DNA of 64,000 nt from Negadavirga shengliensis (lineage in GTDB: Bacteria > Bacteroidota > Bacteroidia > Cytophagales > Cyclobacteriaceae). Position numbers and translations under genes: made by a program. The notes below the pieces were generated by a model. It was given only the letters and a program-made list of their open reading frames with translations, was not told the origin of the DNA and did not search any database. The stretch spans positions 372,001-436,000 of the forward strand of contig NZ_JBHSJJ010000002.1 in NCBI RefSeq assembly GCF_042652345.1, read 5' to 3'. Of the stretch, positions 53,651-63,442 are shown piece after piece. The stretch's first letter is position 1. The number at the start of each line of letters is the position of its first letter.

Positions 53651-53694
53651 GCATCACGATGAGAACACCCTTTTAAGGCCAGATAAGCTTGGTG

Positions 53695-55209
53695 CTATCT
53701 ATAATCCTCCCCTACAAGGCTTTCCAACACGGACTGTTGCCAGTCCCTAAGCTGGCGTTCCATATTCTTACCTGTTTCGGAATGGGATTCCCAGAGGTTG
53801 TTTTCCTCTGCGGGGTCTTCCACTATGTCAAAAAGCTCACGCCTCGCCTCCTCTCCGGTCTCCCCGTGGATCACCAGTTTGTAGCGGTTGTCCAAAAGTG
53901 CCCTCGGTCCCCCAAAATCCTCTTCCCGGATATCGGGATGGCGGAAATTGTGAAAATTCCTGGTAGCAATACCATCCATCAGTTTGACCAGAGGGGTGGT
54001 CCCCTTCTGAAGCTCCAGGTCGATATATGGCTCCCGCACGTCCGCTGCCTGCTGTCTGGCCCGCCCGTTCCAAAAAGCGATGGGAACCGGGCGTTCCTCC
54101 GTTATTCCTTCCAACATCGGAATCAGGCTGATACCATCCAGAGGGCGGTCTGGTAGCGGCTGGTTGATGATTTCGCAGAGCGTGGGAAGCACATCGCTCG
54201 TAACGGCATTCATCCCGCTGACTAGGGGTTCATGGATTCTTGACGGCCATTCCAAGACACTGGGAACGCGGACTCCCCCTTCATATACCCGGCCCTTTTC
54301 TCCGCGGAAAGGCACGGTGGCGTTGCCCTCCTGCGGCGTACCGTTATCGCCAAAATACCAAAGCAGGGTGTTATCTCTGAGTCCTTTATCTTCGAGGTAA
54401 TCCCTCATCTGTCCTATGGAACGGTCCATGGCCGTGATTTCTGCAAAACGTTCCCTCAGAACCTCTCCCTGGGGTCTTTCCACCTGTTGACCTGTCTCGT
54501 TGGAGGTCAGTTTCACCATACGCTCATTGTACGCTTCGGGCAGGTTGTCGTAGAGCGCGAGGTCCTCGGGGAGACCACTGTAAGGTTCATGGGGGGAACC
54601 GTACCAGATCACTACGAAAAAAGGTTGCTGGTTGGTTTTGGCTTTTTCAATGAATTTGATGGCTTCCGCCACCACCACTTCGGAGCCTTCTCCCCGGAAT
54701 ACCACCGGATCGGCGCCGTTCACAGAAAACGTGGGATCCATTTCAAAAAAATTGTCGTGGGAAACCCACTCATCAAAGCCCATGGCCCCGGGATTGGTGG
54801 GTGATTCGGCTTTTACGGGGCCTAAATGCCATTTGCCAAAATGGGCGGTGGCATAGCCGGCCTGCTTCATCAAATGAGCGATACTGATTTCCTCCGGTCT
54901 GATGGACCAACCTGCACTGAAAGTGCCGTAGCGGTTGGGGTGCCTGCCGGTAATCACACTACCCCTGGTGGGCGAACACACCGGTGAGGCCGAATAAAAC
55001 CGGTCCATCCTCAATCCCTTCGCGGCCATCTCATCCAATACCGGTGTCTTCAGATGCGGATGCCCATTATAAGCCGTTTCATCCCAACCATGGTCATCGC
55101 CCATCAGGAGGATGATGTTGGGGAGAGGGGGATTATCTTCCTTCTCTGTACAGGAAGCGGCAAAAAATACCATGAATAAGCAAAGCACAAAGACGGGAAA
55201 ATTCATCAT
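53695..55209 (-). CDS. S1 sulfatase, lipoprotein
   Basis: A 504-residue sulfatase. Start at 55209 (MMNFPVFV) opens with a signal ending AASC (lipobox, Cys20); the longer frame would overlap the upstream gene. The formylglycine site is VCSPTR with Cys78, and the ligand blocks LLMGDDHG and YFGDNGT are intact. Third in a run of sulfatases behind SusD2; 19 bases downstream of the previous one. Substrate unknown. Confidence 0.94.
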   Translation of the reverse strand: MMNFPVFVLCLFMVFFAASCTEKEDNPPLPNIILLMGDDHGWDETAYNGHPHLKTPVLDEMAAKGLRMDRFYSASPVCSPTRGSVITGRHPNRYGTFSAGWSIRPEEISIAHLMKQAGYATAHFGKWHLGPVKAESPTNPGAMGFDEWVSHDNFFEMDPTFSVNGADPVVFRGEGSEVVVAEAIKFIEKAKTNQQPFFVVIWYGSPHEPYSGLPEDLALYDNLPEAYNERMVKLTSNETGQQVERPQGEVLRERFAEITAMDRSIGQMRDYLEDKGLRDNTLLWYFGDNGTPQEGNATVPFRGEKGRVYEGGVRVPSVLEWPSRIHEPLVSGMNAVTSDVLPTLCEIINQPLPDRPLDGISLIPMLEGITEERPVPIAFWNGRARQQAADVREPYIDLELQKGTTPLVKLMDGIATRNFHNFRHPDIREEDFGGPRALLDNRYKLVIHGETGEEARRELFDIVEDPAEENNLWESHSETGKNMERQLRDWQQSVLESLVGEDYR

Positions 55210-55228
55210 GGAACCCGTGGTTTTTCTG

Positions 55229-56665
55229 TCATTTAACGTTAAGATCATTTGCTCTGATTTCTTTTAGTTTATCTTCCATTTTCTGTTTCAACTCAATTAC
55301 TACTTCTCGGTAAGCCGGATGATAAGCCAGGTTATTAAATTGCTTGGCATCGTATTCCATATCAAACAGTTCCATACCGGAACCCCCATCCTCATCATAC
55401 TGAATAAAGGCCCATTTTGAATGGCGTAGCAAAAAAGAATGGCCGCCATTCCATACATGTACTGAAAAGGCCATATCCCTGACTTCGTGGCTTGGATCAT
55501 CCAGAGTAGGTGCAATATTTTCACCCTGTATATAGTCAGGAGGGTGAATACCCGCCAATTCCGAAATGGTAGGATAAAGATCGAGCAACTCAACAAAAGA
55601 ATCGCAGACCTGGGCCTTTTTGCCGGGTACCTTGATGATCAAAGGCACCCTTACCGATTCCTCTTTCAAACTCACTTTCATCCAAAAACCATGTTCCCCC
55701 AAATGAAATCCGTGGTCGGAAGTAAATATCACGATGGTATTGTCTGCCAGGCCCTCCTCCTCCAGGGTCTGGAGGACTTTCCCTACCTGTGCGTCCATAT
55801 AAGAGACCGACGCGTAATACGCCGCGATGGCCTTCTTCTCCTGCTCTTCTGACATTTGGGCATTTTTGGTGGTCACATAGTTAATGGCCCTGTCCGGCAT
55901 ATCATCCCAGTCACCCACTACCTTTGGTGGCAATACCACTTCTTCATATGGATAAGGGTCAAAATAGCTTTTAGGGGCCACAAACGGCACATGGGGCCGC
56001 ACCAATCCTACTGCGAGAAAGAACGGTTTGTCTTTGTGGGCCCGTATCAGTTCAGAAGCTTTCTCCGCGGTTTTTCCGTCAGCGTGGACCAAATCATCGC
56101 CATCGGCTTTCACAATGGTCATTACATTCCCGCCCCGCTTGGGCAAAAGTCCAAAGGGGTTTCCCTGCACCAGTTCGCTCTCTCCTTCAGCAGTCCACTC
56201 CGGCCCCTGGCTATTGAACCTTTCGGTCCAGGAATCCGGATCGTCTGTTCCATCGGATCCCTTCTCTATGTCGCCAGGCACCCCCATATGGAAAATTTTG
56301 CTGACCCGGGCCGTATAATACCCATTTTCTTTGAACAATTGGGGCCACATGAGTCTATCCGGACCGACATTTTCCCTCCCGGATACGTAGCCAAAAGTCT
56401 CACTTCCATGGGGGTAATATCCGGTCATCATGGATGCCCGGGAAGGGCCGCATACAGGGTATTGGCAATATGCCCTTGTGTATCGGGTCCCCTCCGACGC
56501 AAGTTTATCAATATTGGGCGTGTGACCCGCTGAATTTTCATAGGAGGAAACCGCTGTGGTGGTCAGATCATCTGAGATGATAAACAGGACATTTGGTTTT
56601 TCGATACTTTGAGCTAAACTACAAAAAGATAAAGAATAGATAAGTACGGTAATCAGTTTTTTCAT
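55229..56665 (-). CDS. S1 sulfatase, iduronate-2-sulfatase-like
   Basis: A 478-residue exported sulfatase. The signal ends SFCSLAQS. The formylglycine site reads VCGPSR (Cys72) and the opening NVLFIISDDL with the text TRAYCQYPVCGPSRASMM is typical of the iduronate-2-sulfatase-like subgroup; FTSDHGFHLGEHG supplies the later metal ligands. Second in the sulfatase run. Substrate likely a 2-O-sulfated uronic acid or related sugar, but that is a family-level guess. Confidence 0.93.
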   Translation of the reverse strand: MKKLITVLIYSLSFCSLAQSIEKPNVLFIISDDLTTTAVSSYENSAGHTPNIDKLASEGTRYTRAYCQYPVCGPSRASMMTGYYPHGSETFGYVSGRENVGPDRLMWPQLFKENGYYTARVSKIFHMGVPGDIEKGSDGTDDPDSWTERFNSQGPEWTAEGESELVQGNPFGLLPKRGGNVMTIVKADGDDLVHADGKTAEKASELIRAHKDKPFFLAVGLVRPHVPFVAPKSYFDPYPYEEVVLPPKVVGDWDDMPDRAINYVTTKNAQMSEEQEKKAIAAYYASVSYMDAQVGKVLQTLEEEGLADNTIVIFTSDHGFHLGEHGFWMKVSLKEESVRVPLIIKVPGKKAQVCDSFVELLDLYPTISELAGIHPPDYIQGENIAPTLDDPSHEVRDMAFSVHVWNGGHSFLLRHSKWAFIQYDEDGGSGMELFDMEYDAKQFNNLAYHPAYREVVIELKQKMEDKLKEIRANDLNVK

Positions 56666-56703
56666 TTTAGGAATCGATATTGTTCAAAATCAGAGAATCA
56701 GAT

Positions 56704-58269
56704 TTATTCATACACAAAGCTGCTGACCAATTCATCTCTCCATAACTTCAGCGCCTCAGCAGCATCAAAATCGTTCTTTGGGTAGTTAGGACTGTAAAGC
56801 AGGTTTTTTTCCCGGATCACCAATTGCCCGTCTTTGACAAAATCCTCCCCTCTTTCCTCCAAATGGGCAACCATGCGTCTCCTCCATTTTTCTGCTTTTT
56901 CAGGCTTACCCATGGAGAGGTTATTCAGCTCATGGGGGTCCTTTGTCAGATCAAAAAGCTGTTCCTCACCTGTCCTAAAGAACCATATATACTTTTCTTG
57001 GCCATCCGTAAGGGCACACCAGTAATTATGGTCCTGATAAGCAGTCGCATGTTCCAAATCTATAAACTCCCGCCAAGGCGAATCCGGCTTTCGGAGCAAA
57101 TTCAACAGGGAATTACCATCCATTTTATCCGGCACAACAGAACCTGCTGCATCCAGAAAAGTAGGTAGAATATCCCTTATTTCCACCGGTTTGTCAATTG
57201 TCCTAGAAGATGGGATTTCAATGTTTTTTGGAGGTTTTATTATCATGGGCACTTTGGCAGAACCCTCGTATGCATAGGTTTTTCTCCAGTGATGGTGGTC
57301 CCCCAGCATGTCTCCATGATCTGATACAAAGAGAATCAAACTGTTGTCGTACATTCCCTTTTCCTTAAGCTTTTCAATGATTTTCCCGATCTGTTCGTCC
57401 AAAAAGGTAATCAACGCATAATAGTGCCTCCTGCTATTCACCGCATGTGCAGTGCCAAAGTCCCCAAAAGCTGCATCAGGGGTGTTGGGAAAGTCGGCAA
57501 AGCCAACCGCCCAATCCCCTATCACAGGTTCTGGGATTTCAGCTTCCTGATATAAATCTAAAAGTCTTTCAGGAGGATCATAGGGGCTATGGGGTCTATT
57601 AAAGGATACTGTTAGAAACAAAGGCGCATCGAGATCATAATTTTCGATGAATTCAAGTGCTTTGTCCGCTTTCCAATGGTCGGGGTGCAGCTGTTCTGCC
57701 AGCTGATAAACCCCGGCCCTGTGTTCGTTCCAGCCGATACCGGTGGCATCGGGGTCCTTACCTGGGGCGACCATTTTAAACCAGTCTCTGTAATCACTTA
57801 TAAATCCTTCTGTCTCTATCCTGCCGCTTTCGTCCACCAAAGTCCCATGAAAGCCATGCAAAGCCTTTTGGGGATACCAATGCATCTTTCCAATGCCGTA
57901 GGTATAATATCCCACTTCCCGGAGCATCCGGGGCATTTCAAACTCATACTTCCTGGCCACCCTTCCGTAGCCCAGCATGCCATGGTTCCAAGGGGCCATG
58001 CCCGTAAGCAAGGCTGCCCTGGCCGGAGTGCAACTGGGTGTGGAAGAATAGGCGTTGGAAAAAACAACGCCATCCGCTGCCAATTGATCTAAATTTGGGG
58101 TTTTTATGGCCTTATTACCTGCATAGCCAACGGCATCAGCCCTCTGCTGGTCGGTCATGATCAGAATAATATGGGTTTTCTGATTTTGCGCGAATGCGTC
58201 GATAGAAAGAAAAAATATCAGGCCGCCCGTATACATAAATTTATTTACCAATCGAATTAAGAACTCCAT
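56704..58269 (-). CDS. S1 sulfatase, exported
   Basis: A 521-residue sulfatase. Start at 58269 (MEFLIRLVNK) opens with a signal ending AFAQ; the longer frame to 58380 adds a hydrophobic run that overlaps the hairpin. The formylglycine site is SCTPAR (Cys80), with HIILIMTDQQRAD, IGKMHW and FVSDHGDMLGDHH carrying the other ligands. It is the first sulfatase after SusD2, separated from it by a strong hairpin. Confidence 0.94.
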   Translation of the reverse strand: MEFLIRLVNKFMYTGGLIFFLSIDAFAQNQKTHIILIMTDQQRADAVGYAGNKAIKTPNLDQLAADGVVFSNAYSSTPSCTPARAALLTGMAPWNHGMLGYGRVARKYEFEMPRMLREVGYYTYGIGKMHWYPQKALHGFHGTLVDESGRIETEGFISDYRDWFKMVAPGKDPDATGIGWNEHRAGVYQLAEQLHPDHWKADKALEFIENYDLDAPLFLTVSFNRPHSPYDPPERLLDLYQEAEIPEPVIGDWAVGFADFPNTPDAAFGDFGTAHAVNSRRHYYALITFLDEQIGKIIEKLKEKGMYDNSLILFVSDHGDMLGDHHHWRKTYAYEGSAKVPMIIKPPKNIEIPSSRTIDKPVEIRDILPTFLDAAGSVVPDKMDGNSLLNLLRKPDSPWREFIDLEHATAYQDHNYWCALTDGQEKYIWFFRTGEEQLFDLTKDPHELNNLSMGKPEKAEKWRRRMVAHLEERGEDFVKDGQLVIREKNLLYSPNYPKNDFDAAEALKLWRDELVSSFVYE

Positions 58270-58318
58270 GATGAAACAGGTTAATATTAGTGAAAAAACC
58301 AATCGGTTGAAAAGGAAA

Positions 58319-58364
58319 ATGTACAGTGTGCCTTTTTGGTAAAAGCAAAAGGCATACTGTACAT
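58319..58364 (-). terminator. strong hairpin between SusD2 and the sulfatases
   Basis: 18-bp stem with one G-T wobble: atgtacagtgtgcctttt (58319-58336) with aaaaggcatactgtacat (58347-58364), ten-base loop. On the minus strand the stem is followed by ATTTTCCTTTT. It sits 17 bases past the SusD2 stop and would end or dampen transcription, leaving sulfatase expression lower than SusCD. Confidence 0.75.
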
Positions 58365-58380
58365 CATATCCATACCCCAA

Positions 58381-59964
58381 TCACCAGCCCTGGTTTTGGA
58401 CCAGATTGGGATTAAGATCCCGCTCTTGCTGTGGAATGGGCCATAAGTAATCCCTGTTAGAATTAAAAGACCTTTCAAAGCCCTGAAGCTCTACTTGTTT
58501 CAGCTCTCCGTTTTCCACGTATGTCATACCCAGCGGCATTCCCGGCATTTCTTCCTCACCGATCCTCCACCTCCTGATGTCAAACAGCCTGTGCCCCTCA
58601 AATGCCAGTTCCACCGTCCTTTCCTTTCTGATGATTTGCCTGAGTTCTTCCTGGCTGTGACCATCTTCCATATTGATGGGTGGCATTTCCACGGAAGGCC
58701 GTTCCCGGACCGCATTAATGGCATCATATACGGACTGGTCTATTTCACCAAGCTCGGTTTTCGCCTCTGCATAAGTTAGTAGTACTTCAGCATATCTCAG
58801 GAGGATGATATTCAGTCCCGAGTTAGAAGGGTTGTTATAATCCTGGTTTGCCACATATTTTCTTACGTTGTAACCGGTAGCCGTTGAATACACTGTAATT
58901 TGAACCGCATCGGAGCCATCCGTGTTGGGTGTAGAACCATATGTCCCTCCATCGGGAAGCGGCGTTCTTCCAGTCAGAAAAACAGAATGGGCGAGGCGGG
59001 GATCCCTGTTTTCATAGGGGTTAAACGGGTCAAAGCCACTATCTGGATCATCTATGGATTTTCCATTGATCATTTCATACATGTCTATCATTTTCTGGGT
59101 GGGTACATATAAACTTCCTGTACTGCCAGGTATCTGGCTCCATGGGGCCAGTATCGCATAGATATTATGCGCATTGACATCCCTTGCCCTTTGTCTGTCC
59201 AGCAAAATTTCGGAATTGTTCTGTCCCTGGTATTGGAACAAGCCATAATAATCTGGATACAAGGTGTGTTCACCGTCGTCTATGACCCGCTTTGCTGCCT
59301 CGGCAGCCTGAGAAAACCTGCCTGAAAACAGCATTGCCCTGGCTTTAAGTCCCAAGGCTGCTCCTTTACCAATCCTGCCGTTGTTGTGATAAGGCAGCCA
59401 GGCTGCTGCCTGTTCCAATTCCGCTTCCACAAAGTCCCAGACTTCTGAAACCGGTGTTCTGGTGATGTTTCGGCCGCCTTCTATGTCGATATCCGTAGTG
59501 ATCAGCGGAACATCCCCATATAGCATGGCCAGCTTGATATAATGATAAGCCCTGATGGTCATGACCTCGCCCCTGAGCCTGTTAATGTCTGAGGCATTGT
59601 CGTACTGTACCCTATCGATATTGTCCATAAAATCATTGGCTCTCCTGATACCTTGATAGGAATCTTCCCATTCTGAGAAAAACCGGCCCGTGGCCACTGT
59701 ACCAAATCCCCTTTGGATGTTTACATTGGCATTGAAGGGATGATTGGTCATCAGCAGGTCCGTTATCCCGTCGTAGGCAAATATGCCCAGTCCGTCCAGG
59801 GATGGATATACCGCATTTGCCGCAAACTCCGCATCGGAAATGGTTTGCCAGAAAATTTCTTTAGAAATCCTGTCATTGGGTATGGTCTCCAGCAGATCGG
59901 TCTGACAATTTGTGGACAACCACCCTGCGATCAAGAGTATGATGATTGATTTTATATTTTTCAT
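58381..59964 (-). CDS. SusD-family lipoprotein (SusD2)
   Basis: A 527-residue SusD/RagB protein. The signal ends LSTNC (Cys20), with Asn before the lipid-modified Cys where Gly, Ala or Ser is usual. Family blocks: DRISKEIFWQTISDAEFAAN and the end NPNLVQNQGW. It should form the lid of SusC2. Follows SusC2 by 21 bases and precedes the hairpin and sulfatases. Confidence 0.95.
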   Translation of the reverse strand: MKNIKSIIILLIAGWLSTNCQTDLLETIPNDRISKEIFWQTISDAEFAANAVYPSLDGLGIFAYDGITDLLMTNHPFNANVNIQRGFGTVATGRFFSEWEDSYQGIRRANDFMDNIDRVQYDNASDINRLRGEVMTIRAYHYIKLAMLYGDVPLITTDIDIEGGRNITRTPVSEVWDFVEAELEQAAAWLPYHNNGRIGKGAALGLKARAMLFSGRFSQAAEAAKRVIDDGEHTLYPDYYGLFQYQGQNNSEILLDRQRARDVNAHNIYAILAPWSQIPGSTGSLYVPTQKMIDMYEMINGKSIDDPDSGFDPFNPYENRDPRLAHSVFLTGRTPLPDGGTYGSTPNTDGSDAVQITVYSTATGYNVRKYVANQDYNNPSNSGLNIILLRYAEVLLTYAEAKTELGEIDQSVYDAINAVRERPSVEMPPINMEDGHSQEELRQIIRKERTVELAFEGHRLFDIRRWRIGEEEMPGMPLGMTYVENGELKQVELQGFERSFNSNRDYLWPIPQQERDLNPNLVQNQGW

Positions 59965-59985
59965 GACTTTTTCTTTTTAAATGGG

Positions 59986-62900
59986 TTAGAACCTGATATT
60001 GGCGCCAGCGGAATACATGCTCACCTGTGGATAATATTGTGCCCTTCCTGAAGGGATTTCAGGATCCAGATCCCATCGGTTCAATTCCGAAAAAGTCAAC
60101 AAGTTAGTCGCCCCCACAAAAATCCTGACACTTTTTATCGATAGTTTGTCCGTAATAACCGCGGGCAGATTATACCCCAAAACGATGTTCTTCAGTCGCA
60201 AATAGGAAGCGTTGATCAATTGCGCATCAGAAGTCTGAAAATTCCGGCCATCGCCCTTGATGGGCCTGGGAAATTCCGCGTTTGGATTTTCAGGCGTCCA
60301 ATAGTTGTTCGTGTAAATGGCATGCGTAAAAGTCTCGAAAGTCGCGATCTGCTGGAATGCACCGTCCAATCTTGTCTTGTGCCCTGCTGAGCCCTGGAAT
60401 TGGAAAAACAGATCAAAGTTTCCATATCGGATATTGCCGTTCAACCCAAAATCGAATCTCGGGAAAGACAACCCAAGGTACTGGTGGTCTTCCTCATTGA
60501 CGATGCCATCCCCGTTCATATCAAGGTATTTCACATCGCCTGGGGCTGTGTTGGGTTGAAGCGTTGGGTAATTATCCACCTGCTCCTGGGTTTGGAAGAC
60601 CCCGTCCGTCAGATATCCCCAATGTGAATTAATCGGGAGGCCTTCCTCAATAATAAATCTGGGTCCTGTGGTACTTCCGTCAATGTAAGGACCAGTATTC
60701 ACCAGGTCCAAAACCTCATTTTTGTTATCGCTGAAGTTCAGGCCAAAGTCATACGTCACTTTTTGCCCTCCCCGGTAGTTCAGGGAGATTTCGTATCCCT
60801 CATTTTTGACCCTACCTGCATTCTGAAAAGGGGCATCCAAACCAATCAATGCCGGAATAGGAAGTTCTAGCAAAATCCCGTCTGTAATTTTGTTGTAATA
60901 GTCAAAAGAGAACAACAACTTGTCTTCCAACAAACCCATATCAAACCCGAGATTGGTTTGATGGGTGGTTTCCCAGGTCAGTTCCTGATTGACCAGACTG
61001 GTTTGCGCAAAACCCTGGACCGGCGCATCATTGAAGGAGTAGTTGACAGCCCTCAAAGCTTCATAAAATTCATATACCGGTATGGCCTGGTTTCCTGACG
61101 CTCCTCTTGATCCTCTTAGCTTAAACTCATTGACCACAGGCCTGATGTTGTCCCAAAACATTTCCTCTGAAATTCTCCATCCCCCCGAAAATGAAGGGAA
61201 AAAACTATATCTGCGTTTTTGGCTAAATCTCGATGACCCGTCGTAACGACCATTCAGCTCCACAAAATACTTATTGGCATAGTTATAATTGATCCTGGAA
61301 AAATAAGACCGAAGCCCCCATTCCGCATCAAAACCCGTAGCATCCCTGTTTTCATTTGATCCTTGGTTTAGGGACTGCACATCGTTATTGTAAAAATCCT
61401 GCCTAAAAGCATCAATTATATTGCTTTTGTTGTCAATGGTTGAATATCCCAATAAAAAAGTAAGGCCATGGCTGCCCAGGTTTTTGGAATAGGTCAACAG
61501 GCTGTTAAGGGTATATTCATTCAAGTATTGCCTACGTTCATTCAGACTGTTTAATAGCCTTTGGGCCACTCTGCCGTTGACCGGGTCACGGTTAAAGTAG
61601 CTGTTTGAAAATGTCTTGACTTGTCTGTTATCATTTCTCAAAGCATATTGGTTGGAAAAAACCAGTCCGGGGAGGATTTCATAATCCATTTTGATACTAC
61701 CCATCAGGTAATTTTTGATCGTCCGGCTATCTCCGGTCAATTCGGCGAAAATAAGCGGGTTGTTTACCTGAGGTCCCAGCCCGTATTCACCGGTTTCATA
61801 CCTGGGCCAGGCAAACTTGCTGGCATGCAGCATATACTGGAAAAACCTGGCTTCGCCGTCACCCTGGGCCGATAAGCCTGAGGGTTGGATCGCAAGCCCC
61901 TCCCTGTAGTTCAAATCACCTGAAAACGTGATTTTATCAGAAGCTTTCATATCCAGGCTTAATCTGAATTCATTCAACTTATCACTGAAGTTGGGGGCTA
62001 TCCCATCTATGGTTTGGCGCCGTACGCTCATTCTACCATTGAGGTTTTCGCTCCCTCCGCTTACCGAAAGGGTATGGTTTTGCTGGGGAGCGGTTTTCAA
62101 CACGCCCAAGTCACCTTTGTCCCAAAATGGGTAAGGCAGCGGATACTCGGGACTGGGGGCGTTTCTTACATATTCCTGGATATATTCTTCCGTGTAGGGC
62201 AGAGATCTTCCCGCGTTGGCATGGGCTACATTCTCCAGGCGCAGATAACTCTCCAGATCCATATGTCTGGGCCTGTTGGTCACTTCCTGCAAGGCGTAAT
62301 ACCCGTCATACGCCACATTCAATCCTTCTTTTGTCCCCCTTTTTGTGGTGACCAAAATCACGCCATTGGCCGCTCTGGAACCATAAATGGCCGCAGAAGA
62401 CGCGTCTTTCAGAACGGTCACTGATTCGATATCATTCGGATTGATATCGTTTATGCGCTGTTCGATCCCATCGACTATTATCAGGGGATTATTGTTTCCC
62501 AAAGTGGTAATCCCCCTGATTCTTATGTTAATGTTGTTATTGCCCGGCCGGCCTCCCTGGTCCACCACCGTGACCCCAGGAGCGAATCCCTGCAGGGACT
62601 GCTGGAAATCAGCCACCGGCCGGCGTTCCAGCATCTCTCCCGAAACCTGGGCAAGCGAGTTGGTGACGCTTAACCGCTCTTGTACACCGTAACCGACCAC
62701 AATCACTTCGTCTAAAGATGCCTGATCTTCTTTTAAAATAATGTTAAAAGTGGTTTGGTTTCCCACCTCGATCCGCTGGGATTGGTAACCTATAAAGGAC
62801 ACGACGATAGCGCCACCACTTGGAACCTCAATTTGAAATCTCCCATCTATATCTGTAGCGGTGCCTGTATTCGCACCTTCCACCACGACAGTAGCCCCGG

Positions 62901-63345
62901 GAATCGGTTCACCGTTTTCATCGGTGACTGTCCCCGACACGATTTGTTCGATCTTTTCAAAGGCCACCCGGGCATCTTCATTATTTGCCCTCCCCACATA
63001 AATAGCGTTGTTTACCTGCTTGAACCTTAAGTCTGTTTTATTGGAAATCTGGGTCAAAATGTCATAAACGGATTGCCTCCCGTTTTCTAAAAGTATCAGT
63101 GGTTGTCCTTCTAAGAGATCATCGGCAAAATTAAAATTATAGCTAGTCTTGGATTCTAAATCCATGAAAACCTCTTTCAGACTCCACTCCTTTTTTGAAA
63201 GCCTAAGAAAGGTTTCGTCTATCGGCTTGATTTGTGCATTGGTGCTGTTAGCGAGCAAGGTCGTCAAAAAAACGCCCTGCAAAATAAAGCCATAAAGAAG
63301 GTGTTTCGATACCATCTTGATTAGGTAAAGTATTTTTCTTTTCAT
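59986..63345 (-). CDS. SusC-family TonB-dependent transporter (SusC2)
   Basis: A 1119-residue transporter. Signal ends LLANSTNAQ near residue 38; STN domain about 45-118; CarboxypepD_reg-like domain about 136-215 (VVEGANTGTATDIDGRF); plug with RAANGVILVTTKRGTK; barrel ending QVSMYSAGANIRF. The STN domain links it to FecR2 directly upstream. Paired with SusD2 and the sulfatases. Confidence 0.97.
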   Translation of the reverse strand: MKRKILYLIKMVSKHLLYGFILQGVFLTTLLANSTNAQIKPIDETFLRLSKKEWSLKEVFMDLESKTSYNFNFADDLLEGQPLILLENGRQSVYDILTQISNKTDLRFKQVNNAIYVGRANNEDARVAFEKIEQIVSGTVTDENGEPIPGATVVVEGANTGTATDIDGRFQIEVPSGGAIVVSFIGYQSQRIEVGNQTTFNIILKEDQASLDEVIVVGYGVQERLSVTNSLAQVSGEMLERRPVADFQQSLQGFAPGVTVVDQGGRPGNNNINIRIRGITTLGNNNPLIIVDGIEQRINDINPNDIESVTVLKDASSAAIYGSRAANGVILVTTKRGTKEGLNVAYDGYYALQEVTNRPRHMDLESYLRLENVAHANAGRSLPYTEEYIQEYVRNAPSPEYPLPYPFWDKGDLGVLKTAPQQNHTLSVSGGSENLNGRMSVRRQTIDGIAPNFSDKLNEFRLSLDMKASDKITFSGDLNYREGLAIQPSGLSAQGDGEARFFQYMLHASKFAWPRYETGEYGLGPQVNNPLIFAELTGDSRTIKNYLMGSIKMDYEILPGLVFSNQYALRNDNRQVKTFSNSYFNRDPVNGRVAQRLLNSLNERRQYLNEYTLNSLLTYSKNLGSHGLTFLLGYSTIDNKSNIIDAFRQDFYNNDVQSLNQGSNENRDATGFDAEWGLRSYFSRINYNYANKYFVELNGRYDGSSRFSQKRRYSFFPSFSGGWRISEEMFWDNIRPVVNEFKLRGSRGASGNQAIPVYEFYEALRAVNYSFNDAPVQGFAQTSLVNQELTWETTHQTNLGFDMGLLEDKLLFSFDYYNKITDGILLELPIPALIGLDAPFQNAGRVKNEGYEISLNYRGGQKVTYDFGLNFSDNKNEVLDLVNTGPYIDGSTTGPRFIIEEGLPINSHWGYLTDGVFQTQEQVDNYPTLQPNTAPGDVKYLDMNGDGIVNEEDHQYLGLSFPRFDFGLNGNIRYGNFDLFFQFQGSAGHKTRLDGAFQQIATFETFTHAIYTNNYWTPENPNAEFPRPIKGDGRNFQTSDAQLINASYLRLKNIVLGYNLPAVITDKLSIKSVRIFVGATNLLTFSELNRWDLDPEIPSGRAQYYPQVSMYSAGANIRF

Positions 63346-63382
63346 AATTTTGATTGTTTTTTTGAATAAATTTCATTAAAGC

Positions 63383-63427
63383 AACAGGGTAAAACATTTC
63401 ATTTGGCGATGGACTTTTTACCCTGTT
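63383..63427 (-). promoter_or_regulatory. hairpin between FecR2 and SusC2
   Basis: Stem aacagggtaaaa (63383-63394) with ttttaccctgtt (63416-63427), loop of 21 bases. The T-run lies on the plus-strand side, as for the hairpin at 47496, between the FecR stop (63443) and SusC2 start (63345). Confidence 0.55.
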
Positions 63428-63442
63428 TTTTTAGTTTTTATT

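Larger units (their letters stand above)
52821..53694. other. decayed intergenic region between sulfatase genes
   Basis: 874 bases without an intact gene. From left to right: a plain AT-rich stretch, an orphan promoter (53046-53053), a signal-peptide stub (53078-53164), repeat copy 2 (53246-53427), a palindrome (53465-53497) and a serine-hydrolase tail on the other strand (53510-53650). The assortment implies past insertion and deletion. Confidence 0.7.

Noticed and set aside
55856..56533. 225-codon plus-strand frame within a sulfatase gene
   Set aside because: Antisense shadow of the well-supported sulfatase.
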